NCBI GenBank assembly: GCA_900768045.1
Contig: CAAGBL010000099.1
Span: forward strand, 55,680-119,679
DNA length: 64,000 nt
Source: an uncultured Alistipes sp.
GTDB taxonomy: Bacteria; Bacteroidota; Bacteroidia; Bacteroidales; Rikenellaceae
Direction of reading: 5' to 3'
The notes below the pieces were generated by a model. That model saw nothing but the letters and a program-made list of their open reading frames with translations. It had not been told where the DNA came from and ran no database searches. The translations under genes and the position numbers were made by a program. Positions 1 through 9,406 of this stretch are shown here, in pieces (position 1 is the stretch's first letter; each line of letters opens with the position of its first letter).

Positions 1-130
1 TATTTCCACTGCGGATAGGCAACAAAGAGAATAGGGAAGATAGGGAGAATAAGGAATTTAGGGAGTTTAGCGAGGCGCTATCGACATTTATCCACAAAGC
101 CTAACCGCTAATCTTTTCGTTAGGGACAGA

Positions 131-157
131 TGGGATAAATGGGATAAATGGGATAAA
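131..157. repeat. short tandem repeat, three TGGGATAAA units
   Basis: Three head-to-tail copies of the 9-mer TGGGATAAA lie in non-coding DNA at the left edge. The surrounding bases 1-240 have no convincing gene. They are rich in short purine/pyrimidine runs (AGATAGGG, GGAATTTAGGG) like those in the satellite DNA after frr at 35940-36110, so this looks like part of the intergenic repeat landscape rather than a gene. Confidence 0.6.
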
Positions 158-165
158 TGGGAAAT

Positions 166-207
166 TCCCATCGAGCGAAGCGTTACCCATCAAGCGTTAG
201 CGCTCCT
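166..207 (-). repeat. 42-bp dispersed repeat, left copy
   Basis: These 42 bases are the exact reverse complement of 35892-35933. Both copies sit beside members of the larger stop-codon-adjacent hairpin family, on the far side from the gene. The unit contains two related halves, each with AACGCTT followed by GATGGG. Confidence 0.85.
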
Positions 208-248
208 ATTTATCCTATGCCCCTGCCCCCGTCAATTAGCGAGATAAG

Positions 249-376
249 ATTTGTTGTCAGAAGGGTGCCGAGTGCTACACTCGGCAAAAATCCCGACGAT
301 GGGCTGTACTTAGGCGTACTGCTCATTGTCGGGATTTTTTGTTAGGGGCCGCAATCGACCCCTTATCACAACAAAT
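249..376 (-). repeat. palindromic intergenic element, copy B
   Basis: Read on the minus strand this copy starts TTTGTTGTGATAAGGGG and ends CCCTTCTGACAACAAAT, so its ends are inverted repeats. Two outer short hairpins (GGGG...CCCC, and GCCGAGTG...CACTCGGC) flank a central hairpin. The central stem is AATCCCGAC/GTCGGGATT and carries the family core GGCTGTAC...GTAC, here in the opposite orientation to other copies. It follows copy A tail to head. Confidence 0.85.
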
Positions 377-506
377 ATTTGGAAGTTAGAAGCCGTGAGA
401 TGTGGTGCATCTGAAAAGTAACTACCCCAGGATAGTAGTTAAACCTACAGCCTGGGGTAGTTATCTTTTTATGATGTGCCGCAGATTGCGGCTTATCACT
501 TTCAAA
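377..506 (-). repeat. palindromic intergenic element, copy A, abutting a stop codon
   Basis: On the minus strand this copy begins at the base after the TAA of the ABC exporter, with TTTGAAAGTGATAAGCC, and ends GGCTTCTAACTTCCAAAT. The central hairpin has a perfect 12-bp stem (AACTACCCCAGG/CCTGGGGTAGTT) capped by the family core CTGTAG...CTACTAT. It could act as the transcription terminator or mRNA 3'-end structure of the exporter. Confidence 0.85.
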
Positions 507-2345
507 TTACTTGAAGCTTTGCATGGCAATTAGGTGCGCATAAATGCCATTGCGGGCGAGGAGCTCAGTATGAGTGCCCTCCTCGGCAACCTTACCCTTG
601 TCGATAACATAAATCCTATCGGCATTATAGATTGTGCTGAGGCGGTGAGCTATGACTATTGAGGTACGTCCCTCAAGAAGCTTAGTAAGGGCATCCTGAA
701 CGAGCTTCTCGCTCTCGGTGTCGAGGGCAGATGTAGCCTCGTCGAGAATAAGAATCTCTGGGTTCTTGAGCACAGCACGAGCAATGCTGATACGCTGGCG
801 CTGACCTCCCGAGAGCTTAGAGCCTCGGTCGCCGATGTTTGTGGCATAACCCTCGGGGCTCTCCATGATAAAGTTATGGGCATTAGCAACCTTCGATGCC
901 TCAACCACCTCTTCGTGCGTAGCTGTAGGGCGTCCCATAAGGATATTACCCTCGATAGAGTCGTTAAAGAGGACTGTCTCCTGCGCCACGATACTCATCT
1001 TCTGGCGCAACGACTCTTGCTTGTACTCCTTGACATTCACGCCGTCGAACAACACCTCGCCCATCTGAACGTCGTAGAAGCGTGGTATGAGCTCGCTGAG
1101 TGTCGACTTACCACCTCCCGAAGCACCAACCAAGGCAACGGTCTCGCCCTTGTTTACCTTAATAGTCACGCCATCTATAACGTCACGCTCGCCGTCGTAC
1201 GAGAAGTGCACATCACGAAGCTCGATAGAGTCTTTCAAACCCTCGAAGTCACGAGCATCGGGTAGATCCTGAACCTCGCTCTCGGAGTCGAGCATGGCGA
1301 AGATACGCTCTCCCGCAGCAACACCCTGGTTGATGTTTGCAAACTGATCGATAAATGAGCGCAAGGGGCGTGTTATCTGCGAGAAGGCAGCAATAAAGGC
1401 GATGAAGCCTGCACCCTTAATAAGGCCATTACCCACAAGAACACCTCCGAAGACAAGGATTACGGCAACAGCCGTGATGCCCATAAACTCGCTCATAGGC
1501 GATGCGAGCTGCTGGCGGCGTGCCATAGATATAAGGAGGTTTGAGAGCTGTGTATTGATATACTTAAACTTCTCGACAAGGAAGCCTGAGGCGTTGTAGC
1601 CCTTGATAATCTTGATTCCCGACAACGACTCGTCGAGCACCGACACAAGCTCGCCCATGCGCTCCTGGCTACGCATAGCCGGGTGGCGCAGACGCTTCAC
1701 TACACGACCGATGACAAGACCAACGATAGGGAGGAAGACAACGGCAAACAAAGACAACTGCCATGATATGCTAATCATGAGCACAAGGAAGCCGATGATG
1801 AGAAATGGATCACGGAAGGCGACTTGAAGGGTATTGGTGATACAATATTGTACAACCATGACATCCTGCGTGATGCGCGACATGATGTCGCCCTTGCGCT
1901 GACCAGCAAAGAAGCCTACGTTGAGGTTGATGATATGTGAATACATGTCGTCACGCATGCGCTGAATGGTATTTACACGCAACCTCTCGACGGTCATCGC
2001 CGCAGCATAGCGGAAGGCATTGCTAAGGAAGTTCATCGTGATAGTGACAACGCCGAGGAGTGCCAAGAAGCGCACAGCACTAAACGACGCACCAAAGACA
2101 CATGTGTAGAAGTAGCTGAGTATGGCCGTAAAGCCCGCCTCGCTAAACTCGACACCTGGAAACTCATACAATGGCTGGAAGCCGAAGCCGCCATCGCTCT
2201 CAAACATTGCGTTGAGAATAGGAATAATCATTGCGTAGTTGAAGGTGTTGAACAACGCATGAAAGGCGGCAAAGAAGAAGTATGGTATGGTATATCGACT
2301 TAACGGCTTAGCAAAATTGAGTAGTCGTAAGTATGTTTTAAACAT
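507..2345 (-). CDS. ABC exporter, fused permease and ATPase (MsbA-like)
   Basis: A 612-residue half-transporter that should dimerise and export a lipid, lipid A precursor or hydrophobic compound across the inner membrane. The N-terminal ~330 residues hold the six-helix ABC exporter domain. The C-terminal ATPase shows Walker A GASGGGKST (about 406-414), the signature LSGGQRQR (511-518), Walker B ILILDEATSA (531-540) and the switch histidine in IAHRL (H567). Length and domain order match MsbA and other type IV ABC exporters; sequence alone does not fix the substrate. It is followed 17 bp upstream by the DHH phosphoesterase gene on the same strand, so the two may be cotranscribed. Its TAA abuts a palindromic repeat. 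Confidence 0.9.
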   Translation of the reverse strand: MFKTYLRLLNFAKPLSRYTIPYFFFAAFHALFNTFNYAMIIPILNAMFESDGGFGFQPLYEFPGVEFSEAGFTAILSYFYTCVFGASFSAVRFLALLGVVTITMNFLSNAFRYAAAMTVERLRVNTIQRMRDDMYSHIINLNVGFFAGQRKGDIMSRITQDVMVVQYCITNTLQVAFRDPFLIIGFLVLMISISWQLSLFAVVFLPIVGLVIGRVVKRLRHPAMRSQERMGELVSVLDESLSGIKIIKGYNASGFLVEKFKYINTQLSNLLISMARRQQLASPMSEFMGITAVAVILVFGGVLVGNGLIKGAGFIAFIAAFSQITRPLRSFIDQFANINQGVAAGERIFAMLDSESEVQDLPDARDFEGLKDSIELRDVHFSYDGERDVIDGVTIKVNKGETVALVGASGGGKSTLSELIPRFYDVQMGEVLFDGVNVKEYKQESLRQKMSIVAQETVLFNDSIEGNILMGRPTATHEEVVEASKVANAHNFIMESPEGYATNIGDRGSKLSGGQRQRISIARAVLKNPEILILDEATSALDTESEKLVQDALTKLLEGRTSIVIAHRLSTIYNADRIYVIDKGKVAEEGTHTELLARNGIYAHLIAMQSFK

Positions 2346-2362
2346 GGTTTTTACGTTTCGTT

Positions 2363-3388
2363 CTACAATCTTCCCTCTGCGGCATACTCTTTGACACTCT
2401 TTTCGTAGTGTTTGATTGTCTCGGCCATAGAGAGATAGGACTTTCCTCCCGCAGCGTTCTTATGTCCTCCACCATTGAAGTAGCGCTGTGCAAAGAGGTT
2501 TACATCGATATCGCCACGTGAGCGTAGCGACACACGTATAAAGTCGTGGTGCTCGGTAAACATTGCCGACATCTTCATCTTCTTGATGGTTAGCGGATAG
2601 TTTACAAAGCCCTCGGAGTCGCCCTGCTGGAACCAGAACTTGCGCATCTCCTCCTCGGTAAGCGACATGTGGGCAACGGTGCCATTGTGGAAGATCTTCA
2701 TCTTGCGATTGATAACATAGCCAAACAATCGTGCACGTCCCTCAGTGAAGGAGTTATAGACGTGGATATGGATATCGGGGATAGATATACCTGTCTCGGC
2801 AAGGATAGATACCACACGGAAGACATCGGGCGTTACCGACGAGAAGGCAAAGTTGCCAGTATCGGTCATCATGCCCACAAAGAGGTTTTCTGCCATAGAG
2901 CGTGAGATGTGCTCCACGCCGTACATATCCTCGATGAGGCGTGCTACGAGGTAGCAGGTGCTTGATGCCTCGGTATATGATAGCATGATGTCGAACTCCT
3001 CGGCGGGGTCTAGATGGTGGTCGATAAGCACACGCTTAGCATGCTGATTTTCATCTATGAGGTCACCAAGCTGGTCAAGACGTGATAGTAGGTGGAAGTC
3101 GAGGCAGAAGATTATGTCGGCACGTTTAAGTGCCTCTTTAGCCTTGCCCTCGCTGTCGCTCTTGAATATCACTATATCCGAGATATTGGGCATAAACTCG
3201 AGATAGTAGGGGTAGCGATTAGGCACTATACATGTCACATCGTGGCCCTCTTTACGCAAAATCTCAGCCCACGCCAACGACGAACCGATAGCATCGCCAT
3301 CGGGGTTTGTGTGCGAGAGAATAACTATCGACTGAGGAGCAGCGAGAAGTTCTCGAAGTGCCTCTATCTTTGAAGATGCTAACTGCAT
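2363..3388 (-). CDS. DHH/DHHA1 phosphoesterase (NrnA-like oligoribonuclease / pAp phosphatase)
   Basis: About 341 residues. The N-terminal DHH domain has HTNPDGDAIGSS, a metal-binding aspartate in IIFCLDFH, and the family hallmark LIDHHLDP. The C-terminal DHHA1 domain ends in a glycine-rich GGGHKNAAG segment. NrnA-type enzymes degrade short RNA oligonucleotides and dephosphorylate 3'-phosphoadenosine 5'-phosphate in the cytoplasm. An upstream ATG at 3406 is in frame, but a TATATTTG promoter box (3408-3415, minus) ends two bases before it. The transcript probably starts at or inside that codon, so I prefer the ATG at 3388 (MQLASSK). It is divergent from sppA and lies upstream of the ABC exporter. 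Confidence 0.87.
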   Translation of the reverse strand: MQLASSKIEALRELLAAPQSIVILSHTNPDGDAIGSSLAWAEILRKEGHDVTCIVPNRYPYYLEFMPNISDIVIFKSDSEGKAKEALKRADIIFCLDFHLLSRLDQLGDLIDENQHAKRVLIDHHLDPAEEFDIMLSYTEASSTCYLVARLIEDMYGVEHISRSMAENLFVGMMTDTGNFAFSSVTPDVFRVVSILAETGISIPDIHIHVYNSFTEGRARLFGYVINRKMKIFHNGTVAHMSLTEEEMRKFWFQQGDSEGFVNYPLTIKKMKMSAMFTEHHDFIRVSLRSRGDIDVNLFAQRYFNGGGHKNAAGGKSYLSMAETIKHYEKSVKEYAAEGRL

Positions 3389-3407
3389 ATTAATAGTATT
3401 AATCATG

Positions 3408-3415
3408 CAAATATA
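3408..3415 (-). promoter_or_regulatory. Bacteroidetes -7 box for the DHH phosphoesterase gene
   Basis: TATATTTG on the minus strand matches the Bacteroidetes consensus TAnnTTTG. It lies so close to the ATG at 3406 that it decides in favour of the start at 3388. Confidence 0.6.
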
Positions 3416-3524
3416 ATAAAATTAGGTATAATCTCCTAATATTCCACCTATTTTAACAACCAAGAACAGAAATTATTATCTCGATATATCTATTTTTTAT
3501 GGAATATTATTGGAGAATTTTTAG

Positions 3525-3532
3525 TATATTTG
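3525..3532 (+). promoter_or_regulatory. Bacteroidetes -7 box for sppA
   Basis: TATATTTG matching TAnnTTTG, 31 bases before the sppA start. The purine-rich AGGAGA at 3554-3559 serves as ribosome binding site. Together with the minus-strand box at 3408-3415 it makes a compact divergent promoter region. Confidence 0.65.
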
Positions 3533-3563
3533 CACTAACATTTTACCTAAAACAGGAGATATT

Positions 3564-5357
3564 ATGAATTTCTGGAAGACATTTTTTGCAGCCCTTATAG
3601 CTGTAGTTATTGGCTCGGGAGTAGTTTTCGTGCTCAGTATAATATTTGGCTTCTCGCTCCTCGCATCGTTTGGTGGAGAGACTACCGTGACTCAAAAAAA
3701 TTCGGTACTATATATCGACCTTGGCGAGAGTGTTGTTGACTCGCCAAACGTGATGCCTACAATAGACATCAACTCCCTTAGCATGGAGTCGCCAATAACC
3801 ATTTTGCAGGCGCTGTCGGCATTGGAGTATGCTGCTCAAGACCCAAACATCGAGGGTGTATGTATCTACCAGAATGGCTTGGGCACAATCTCGGCAACAA
3901 ACATCGAGGAGCTACGTCAGGCACTCTTGCGCTTCAAGCAATCGGGAAAGTTTGTTGTTGCCTACGACGATAACTTCACACAGAGCGAGTACTACTTAGC
4001 ATCTGTTGCCGACCGTATTTCGATGACCCCTGAGGGTAGTATCGAGTGGCGAGGAATGGCCTTTGGCACAGCATTTATGAAGGGTTTGCTCGACAAGTTG
4101 GATATAAGTGTCGAGATCTTCCGCCCTACGGTATGTAAGTATAAGAGCGCCGTGGAGCCATACTTCCTAACCAAGATGTCGGAGGCTAACCGCCAGCAGA
4201 TGGAGAGCCTTGCCGAGGATATGTGGACAACAATATGCGAGGATGTTGCCCTACAGCGCAACATAGATCCCGCAGAGCTCAAGGCGCTTGCTGCACGCCT
4301 AAGCGTAAACACTCCTGAGGAGGCTAAGAAGTATGGTCTTATCAACGAGATAGAGTATGAGGACGAATTATACAAATATCTCGTGGATATGGGTGTTAAG
4401 TGCAACCGCAAAGGTGAGCTACACAAGATTACGTTGGGCGAGTACGCTAATAATCTCACTGTGGTAAATCCTCAGATGGCGGGCAAGGCAAACGTAGGTA
4501 TTATCTATGCTGAGGGACAGATTGTTGATGGCAACGAGGTGGGTAGTGGCTACATCTTTGGTAATAGCCTTGCACAGCAGATTCGTGAGGCACGCCTCGA
4601 TAGTAGTGTCAAGTCGGTTGTTGTACGTGTTAACTCGCCTGGTGGCTCAGCCCTCGCCTCGGATATCATCTGGCGTGAGATGTTATTGCTTCAGCAGTCA
4701 AAGCCTGTAGTTATCTCCATGAGTGAATATGCAGCAAGTGGTGGCTACTACATTTCGGCTCCTGCCGACTATATCATCGCAGATAAGCTTACGTTGACTG
4801 GCTCGATAGGTGTGTTTGGTATGATTCCAAATATTTCAAACCTACTTAAAAACCGTCTCGGCATTACCATAGACTATGCTCTAACATCGCCTGAGGCTAT
4901 GCCTATGAGCTACCTCAACCCTATGACACAGCGCCAGAAGGAGGTCTTACTAAAGAGCGTGGATAACATCTACACAACATTTACCAGCAAGGTAGCTGAG
5001 GGACGCAACCTAACAATCGAGCAGGTGTACGACGTTGCTGAGGGTAGAGTATGGAGTGGTAATCAGGCTGTGGGCAATGGTCTGGCAGATGCTAATGGTG
5101 GTTTGCACGAGGCTATAGCTAAGGCTGCCAACCTTGCCGACCTCGGTGCTGAGTTCAGCCTTAAGGAGATAAAGACTCCGCTTACTCCTTTCGAGGCGTG
5201 GCTCGAGTCTATGGGCATGATGACAGCCAAGGTGTGCGGTATCAACTATAATATGTATGGTAAGGAACTTAATAACCTCATCGAGGAGAATCTATACATC
5301 TTTACTCACACTGGTATACTAATGGAGATGCCTCAGAAAATCGAAATTAACTTTTAG
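3564..5357 (+). CDS. sppA: signal peptide peptidase SppA, 67K type
   Basis: A 597-residue serine protease anchored by an N-terminal membrane helix (about residues 7-30). It degrades signal peptides left in the cytoplasmic membrane. Both tandem S49 domains are present. The general-base lysine is in KYKSAVEP (K194) of the first domain and the nucleophile serine in EYAASGGYY (S392) of the second, giving the Ser-Lys dyad of the long SppA class. NSPGGSALASD, the conserved substrate-groove segment, precedes the nucleophile. Length is typical of the E. coli type. The start is supported by AGGAGA 5 bases upstream and by the membrane helix beginning at once. The mrp gene follows after 20 bp, probably in the same transcript. 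Confidence 0.95.
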   Translation: MNFWKTFFAALIAVVIGSGVVFVLSIIFGFSLLASFGGETTVTQKNSVLYIDLGESVVDSPNVMPTIDINSLSMESPITILQALSALEYAAQDPNIEGVCIYQNGLGTISATNIEELRQALLRFKQSGKFVVAYDDNFTQSEYYLASVADRISMTPEGSIEWRGMAFGTAFMKGLLDKLDISVEIFRPTVCKYKSAVEPYFLTKMSEANRQQMESLAEDMWTTICEDVALQRNIDPAELKALAARLSVNTPEEAKKYGLINEIEYEDELYKYLVDMGVKCNRKGELHKITLGEYANNLTVVNPQMAGKANVGIIYAEGQIVDGNEVGSGYIFGNSLAQQIREARLDSSVKSVVVRVNSPGGSALASDIIWREMLLLQQSKPVVISMSEYAASGGYYISAPADYIIADKLTLTGSIGVFGMIPNISNLLKNRLGITIDYALTSPEAMPMSYLNPMTQRQKEVLLKSVDNIYTTFTSKVAEGRNLTIEQVYDVAEGRVWSGNQAVGNGLADANGGLHEAIAKAANLADLGAEFSLKEIKTPLTPFEAWLESMGMMTAKVCGINYNMYGKELNNLIEENLYIFTHTGILMEMPQKIEINF

Positions 5358-5377
5358 TATTTAGATAGAACCCAAAT

Positions 5378-6433
5378 ATGAATGAACAGTTAGAGGCGCT
5401 ATTGCGTCAAATCATACACCCCGAGACCGAGCAGAACATTGTTGACAGCGGTTTTGTTGATCGTGCCGATAGGGGTGAAGATGGCTCTATTGCCATCACT
5501 CTACGCTTTCAGAAGGCTCGTGACCCCTTTGCACAGAAGGTAAAGCGCCAGGTTGAGGAGCTTATGAAGCAGTCGTTCCCCGAGAATGAGTGTATGGTAA
5601 TTATTCGTGAGGCTGCACCAAAGCCTCGTCGCCGTGAGCAGCAGACAACAACATCGGATATTTGCAATATCATCGCTATTGCTTCGGGCAAGGGTGGTGT
5701 TGGTAAGTCAACAATCACTGCTAACCTCGCTGTGGCACTACGTCAGCATGGCTACAATGTAGGTATTCTCGATGCCGACATCTACGGCCCTTCGCAGGCT
5801 AAGATGTTTGGTGTTGAGGGTTATATCCCTGAGGCTGAGAAAGACGAAGAGGGCAATGAGTATATGATTGCTGCACAGTCGTTAGGCATCAAGGTTATGT
5901 CTATCGGTTTCTTCATCAAGCCTACTGACGCTCTTATGTGGCGTGGTGGCATGGCCTCAAATGCTTTACATCAGCTCATCCACCAGACACGCTGGGGTAA
6001 GCTCGACTACCTACTCATCGATCTTCCTCCAGGAACTGGCGATATTCACCTCTCTATTATCAATGAGCTTAAGATTTCGGGTGCTGTTATCGTCTCTACA
6101 CCTCAGCAGGTTGCTGTTGCCGATGTTGTGCGTGGTGTTGAGATGTTCCGCCACCCACAGGTAAATATTCCAGTGTTGGGTGTTGTTGAGAATATGGCAT
6201 GGTTTACACCTGAGGAGCTACCTAATAATCGCTACTACCTCTTTGGTAAGGGAGGTGCTGCACGCTATGCCGAGGAGGCAGGCATTGAGCTATTGGGCCA
6301 GGTGCCTATTATCCAATCTATCATGGAGGGTGGCGACGAGGGACGTCCTGCTGGTGGCTTCGATCCACGTGTCGAGGAGTACTATGCTAACATTGCCGAT
6401 AGGGTTGTTGAAAAGCTACCTTCGGAGTGTTAA
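5378..6433 (+). CDS. mrp: Mrp/ApbC/NBP35-family iron-sulfur carrier ATPase
   Basis: A 351-residue P-loop ATPase thought to carry and transfer Fe-S clusters in the cytosol. The N-terminal ~85 residues are a MIP18/DUF59-like domain. The ATPase domain begins with the deviant Walker A GKGGVGKST (about 104-112), followed by DADIYGPSQ and LPPGTGDIHL, both typical of Mrp. The usual C-terminal CxxC cluster site is not visible near MAWFTPEELP, and no other CxxC motif was seen. It sits 20 bp after sppA, and a factor-independent terminator follows at 6488-6514. Confidence 0.93.
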   Translation: MNEQLEALLRQIIHPETEQNIVDSGFVDRADRGEDGSIAITLRFQKARDPFAQKVKRQVEELMKQSFPENECMVIIREAAPKPRRREQQTTTSDICNIIAIASGKGGVGKSTITANLAVALRQHGYNVGILDADIYGPSQAKMFGVEGYIPEAEKDEEGNEYMIAAQSLGIKVMSIGFFIKPTDALMWRGGMASNALHQLIHQTRWGKLDYLLIDLPPGTGDIHLSIINELKISGAVIVSTPQQVAVADVVRGVEMFRHPQVNIPVLGVVENMAWFTPEELPNNRYYLFGKGGAARYAEEAGIELLGQVPIIQSIMEGGDEGRPAGGFDPRVEEYYANIADRVVEKLPSEC

Positions 6434-6487
6434 AAAAGGTGTTAGTAACTGTCGGAAACTTTTTGATAAAAATATTTGCAACTTTAA

Positions 6488-6514
6488 GAGCGGTCGTTGT
6501 ATATACGGCCGCTC
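6488..6514 (+). terminator. terminator after mrp
   Basis: GAGCGGTCG and CGGCCGCTC pair as a 9-bp stem (one G.U) around a 9-base loop, followed by TTTATTT. It closes the sppA-mrp transcript. Confidence 0.75.
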
Positions 6515-6916
6515 TTTATTTCCAAATAAAATTAGATAAATTTATCATGTTAGTTATCAACGCTAAATTTCGAGGTTATAATCATTAGATGTTGATATTT
6601 TAACTCTGTTGATTTGTTGATAATATATTTGTTAATAATGTTTATTTTTATTTATATTTTTGATTTTTAGTAATTTAAGAAATAAAAACAATAAACAAAT
6701 AGATAAAAATTTGTTAAGAACTAATATATCTAAAAATTATTAACACTATCAACAGCTATTATTATTTATATTTAATTTTTAATTATATATATAAGTATAA
6801 AAAAATAAAATTATAATGTTGAAAAGTTGGCATGGGGTGTGAAAAAACTGCGCAAGGAGAGTCTCCCAACGCAGTCTTTAATGGTGATATTTTATATCAC
6901 CTAACACTTAACCTTA
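6515..6916. other. AT-rich gene-free stretch
   Basis: About 400 bases, extremely AT-rich between 6590 and 6820 (runs such as TTATTTATATTTAATTTTTAATTA). I see no open frame of note, no promoter box I trust and no RNA gene. It separates the mrp terminator from the convergent end of the glutathione peroxidase gene. An origin-like or nucleoid-protein-binding role is possible but nothing specific supports it. Confidence 0.5.
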
Positions 6917-7507
6917 CTACAAAAGTTTCTCTATAGCCTCCTCAACCCTTGCCATATCGGCCGTAGGCTCGAAGCGAGCTACGACCTCGCCTTGGCGGTT
7001 GATAAGAAACTTCGTGAAATTCCACTTTATATCTGGCTTCTTATCGTAGTCGGCATCTGCCTCACGAAGCTTAGTGTCGAGAATTTCGGAGAGTCGATGT
7101 CCCTTATCAAAACCCTTGAAGCCCTGCTCCGACTTAAGCCACTTGTATAATGGAAGCTCGTTAGCACCATTTACCTCACTCTTTTTCATCTGCGGAAACT
7201 CCGTGCCATAGTTTAGCTGGCAGAACTCAGTAGTCTCCGCATCACTCTCGGGTGACTGACCTCCAAACTGGTTGCAAGGAAAGTCAAGAATTTCTAAGCC
7301 CTTTGTGTGATACTTCTTATATAGCGCCTCAAGGTCGGCGTACTGAGGAGTAAACCCACACTTGCTCGCAGTGTTTACAATGAGTACCACCTTGCCCTTG
7401 AACTTATCGAGTTTTATAGGTTTTCCACCCTGTGCCATTACCTCGAAGTCGTATAGATTTTTTCGTGTGTTGCACGAGCAACCACAACCATTATTTACTC
7501 TATTCAT
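6917..7507 (-). CDS. glutathione peroxidase family protein
   Basis: A 196-residue thiol peroxidase of the thioredoxin fold that reduces hydroperoxides. The catalytic tetrad is recognisable: peroxidatic cysteine in SKCGFTPQY (about C50), glutamine in PCNQFGG (about Q80), and tryptophan and asparagine in KWNFTKF. Cysteine rather than selenocysteine is used, as in most bacterial members, which usually take electrons from thioredoxin. The first ~15 residues are unusual in being cysteine-rich (NGCGCSCN) and precede the normal family start. A TAnnTTTG promoter box lies about 70 bases upstream. Confidence 0.93.
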   Translation of the reverse strand: MNRVNNGCGCSCNTRKNLYDFEVMAQGGKPIKLDKFKGKVVLIVNTASKCGFTPQYADLEALYKKYHTKGLEILDFPCNQFGGQSPESDAETTEFCQLNYGTEFPQMKKSEVNGANELPLYKWLKSEQGFKGFDKGHRLSEILDTKLREADADYDKKPDIKWNFTKFLINRQGEVVARFEPTADMARVEEAIEKLL

Positions 7508-7575
7508 ACGTGTTATTATTAAAATTTAACTTATTTATTATATCTACTAAAATTACTACAAACTTTATTCCGTTG

Positions 7576-7583
7576 CAAATGTA
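7576..7583 (-). promoter_or_regulatory. -7 box for glutathione peroxidase
   Basis: TACATTTG on the minus strand fits TAnnTTTG and implies a leader of about 65 bases before the ATG at 7507. Nothing else is evident in the leader. Confidence 0.6.
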
Positions 7584-7757
7584 GGAATTATATTTTATAC
7601 ACAATATTTTATATCTATTTTCTTTAATATTATTTTCTTATATCGGTATAAGCTAATATTATCTAACATACATTATTAACAATGAGTTGTTAACAACCCA
7701 AAAACAACTTATAATAACTTATGCGCATAATATTGTTGCTGTTTCCAAGAAAATGCC

Positions 7758-7765
7758 TAATTTTG
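7758..7765 (+). promoter_or_regulatory. -7 box for dnaB
   Basis: TAATTTTG fits TAnnTTTG and lies 32 bases before the dnaB ATG. The 290-bp divergent region between the peroxidase gene and dnaB otherwise holds only AT-rich sequence. Confidence 0.55.
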
Positions 7766-7797
7766 TGGATGTGAAAAAATTTGTGCTACTTTAAGTT

Positions 7798-9396
7798 ATG
7801 GCAAAACAATATAATAAAGCTTCAAAAAATAATAGTGAGGCATTGACTCAACTAACTGATATTACAGGTATTACACCTCCTCAGTCGATAGAACTCGAGC
7901 AGGCGGTGTTGGGTGCGTTGATGCTCGAAAAAGATGCTATCATCGATGTTCAAGAATATCTTAGTGTCGATACTTTCTATAGCGAGGAGCATAGAATAAT
8001 CTTTAAGGCAATTCAGGATCTCTCGTTTGAGATGAAGGCTATCGACCTATTCACTGTAACTGAGAAGCTGAAGTCGCAAAGGGAGCTTACTAAGGTGGGT
8101 GGTGCTAGCTACCTCGCACAGCTGACACAACGTGTGGCGTCGGCTGCCCATGTTGAGTTTCATGCCAAGATTATTGCACAAAAGTATGTTCAGCGTGAGC
8201 TTATACGTTCGGCAACCGAGATTCAGCGTCGCTCATATGATGATGAGGTAGATGTTACCGAGCTTATTGGCTTTGCCGAGCAGGAGATTTTCAAGGTATC
8301 GGAGGGTAATGTAAAGCGTTCGGTGCAGTCAGCATCCGATGTTTTATATAAGGCCATAAAGCAGATTGAGGCGGCAGCAAAGACTGCGGGAGAGTATAAC
8401 GGTGTGCGTTCAGGATTTACCGACATCGATAGTATTACCCTCGGCTGGCAGCCATCAGACCTTATCATCATTGCGGCACGTCCATCAATGGGTAAGACAG
8501 CCTTTGTGCTTACCATGGCACGTAACATGGCTGTAGAGCTTAAGTCGCCTGTTGCCTTCTTCTCATTGGAGATGTCGTCGGTACAGCTTATGAACCGACT
8601 TATCGTTGCCGAGACCCAGCTAAACTCTAAAGATTTGCGTACGGGTAATCTCTCGCCTGCACAGTGGGCACACCTCGAGAAGCAGACCTTGGAGCTTGGT
8701 CGTGCACCACTATATATTGATGATACACCAGCTCTGTCGGTATATGAGTTCCGCTCAAAGGCTCGACGACTAAAGACTCAGCACGACATCAAGATTATTA
8801 TTATCGACTACCTACAGCTTATGACGGCTGCATCGCCCGAGACACGTGGTAATCGTGAGCAGGAGGTATCTTTGATTTCACGTACTCTAAAGGCTATTGC
8901 CAAGGAGCTTGATGTGCCAATCATTGCCCTCTCGCAGCTCAGCCGTAACGTTGAGAACCGTGGTGGCTCGAAGCGTCCTCAGCTATCCGACCTTCGTGAG
9001 TCGGGAGCTATCGAGCAGGATGCCGATGTGGTAGCATTTATCCATCGTCCTGAGTATTATGGACTTACAACAAACGAGCAGGGCCTTTCAACTGCAGGTA
9101 TGGCAGAGATTATCATAGCCAAGCACCGTAACGGTGAGGTTACCGATGTGCCTTTGCGCTTTGTTAAGGAGCAGGCTAAGTTTATGGATGCCGACTCGTC
9201 GGTTACTGCCGAAGTGTTGAGTGGTGGCGGATATAGCGAGAGCTACGACTATGCAGCCTCAAGTGCCAATTCGTTGCCTCCTATGGGTAGTGCCCCAGCC
9301 AATATGGGTGGCTTTGGTGGTATGAGTGGTGTTCCAAGCGACTTCGATATAAGTCCTGCGCCAGCGAAGCCAGGGGACGATATTGCTCCATTCTAA
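7798..9396 (+). CDS. dnaB: replicative DNA helicase DnaB
   Basis: A 532-residue hexameric helicase that unwinds the replication fork. The N-terminal DnaB domain (about 25-130) begins with PPQSIELEQAVLGALM. The RecA-like C-terminal domain has Walker A ARPSMGKTA (about 227-235), Walker B IIIIDYLQLM, and the DnaB-typical LSQLSRNVE and LRESGAIEQDAD segments. After the core there is a glycine-, serine- and proline-rich tail of about 60 residues, as often seen in Bacteroidetes DnaB. No intein is present. yifB starts 10 bases after its stop. Confidence 0.97.
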   Translation: MAKQYNKASKNNSEALTQLTDITGITPPQSIELEQAVLGALMLEKDAIIDVQEYLSVDTFYSEEHRIIFKAIQDLSFEMKAIDLFTVTEKLKSQRELTKVGGASYLAQLTQRVASAAHVEFHAKIIAQKYVQRELIRSATEIQRRSYDDEVDVTELIGFAEQEIFKVSEGNVKRSVQSASDVLYKAIKQIEAAAKTAGEYNGVRSGFTDIDSITLGWQPSDLIIIAARPSMGKTAFVLTMARNMAVELKSPVAFFSLEMSSVQLMNRLIVAETQLNSKDLRTGNLSPAQWAHLEKQTLELGRAPLYIDDTPALSVYEFRSKARRLKTQHDIKIIIIDYLQLMTAASPETRGNREQEVSLISRTLKAIAKELDVPIIALSQLSRNVENRGGSKRPQLSDLRESGAIEQDADVVAFIHRPEYYGLTTNEQGLSTAGMAEIIIAKHRNGEVTDVPLRFVKEQAKFMDADSSVTAEVLSGGGYSESYDYAASSANSLPPMGSAPANMGGFGGMSGVPSDFDISPAPAKPGDDIAPF

Positions 9397-9406
9397 TATA
9401 GATATA

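Noticed and set aside
131..157. CRISPR array
   Set aside because: The TGGGATAAA repeats are 9 bp with no spacers, and no cas genes lie in the window. No CRISPR array was seen anywhere.
249..506. Insertion sequence for the palindromic elements
   Set aside because: They have inverted ends but no transposase frame inside, and no consistent target duplication could be made out, so they are listed as repeats rather than as an IS.
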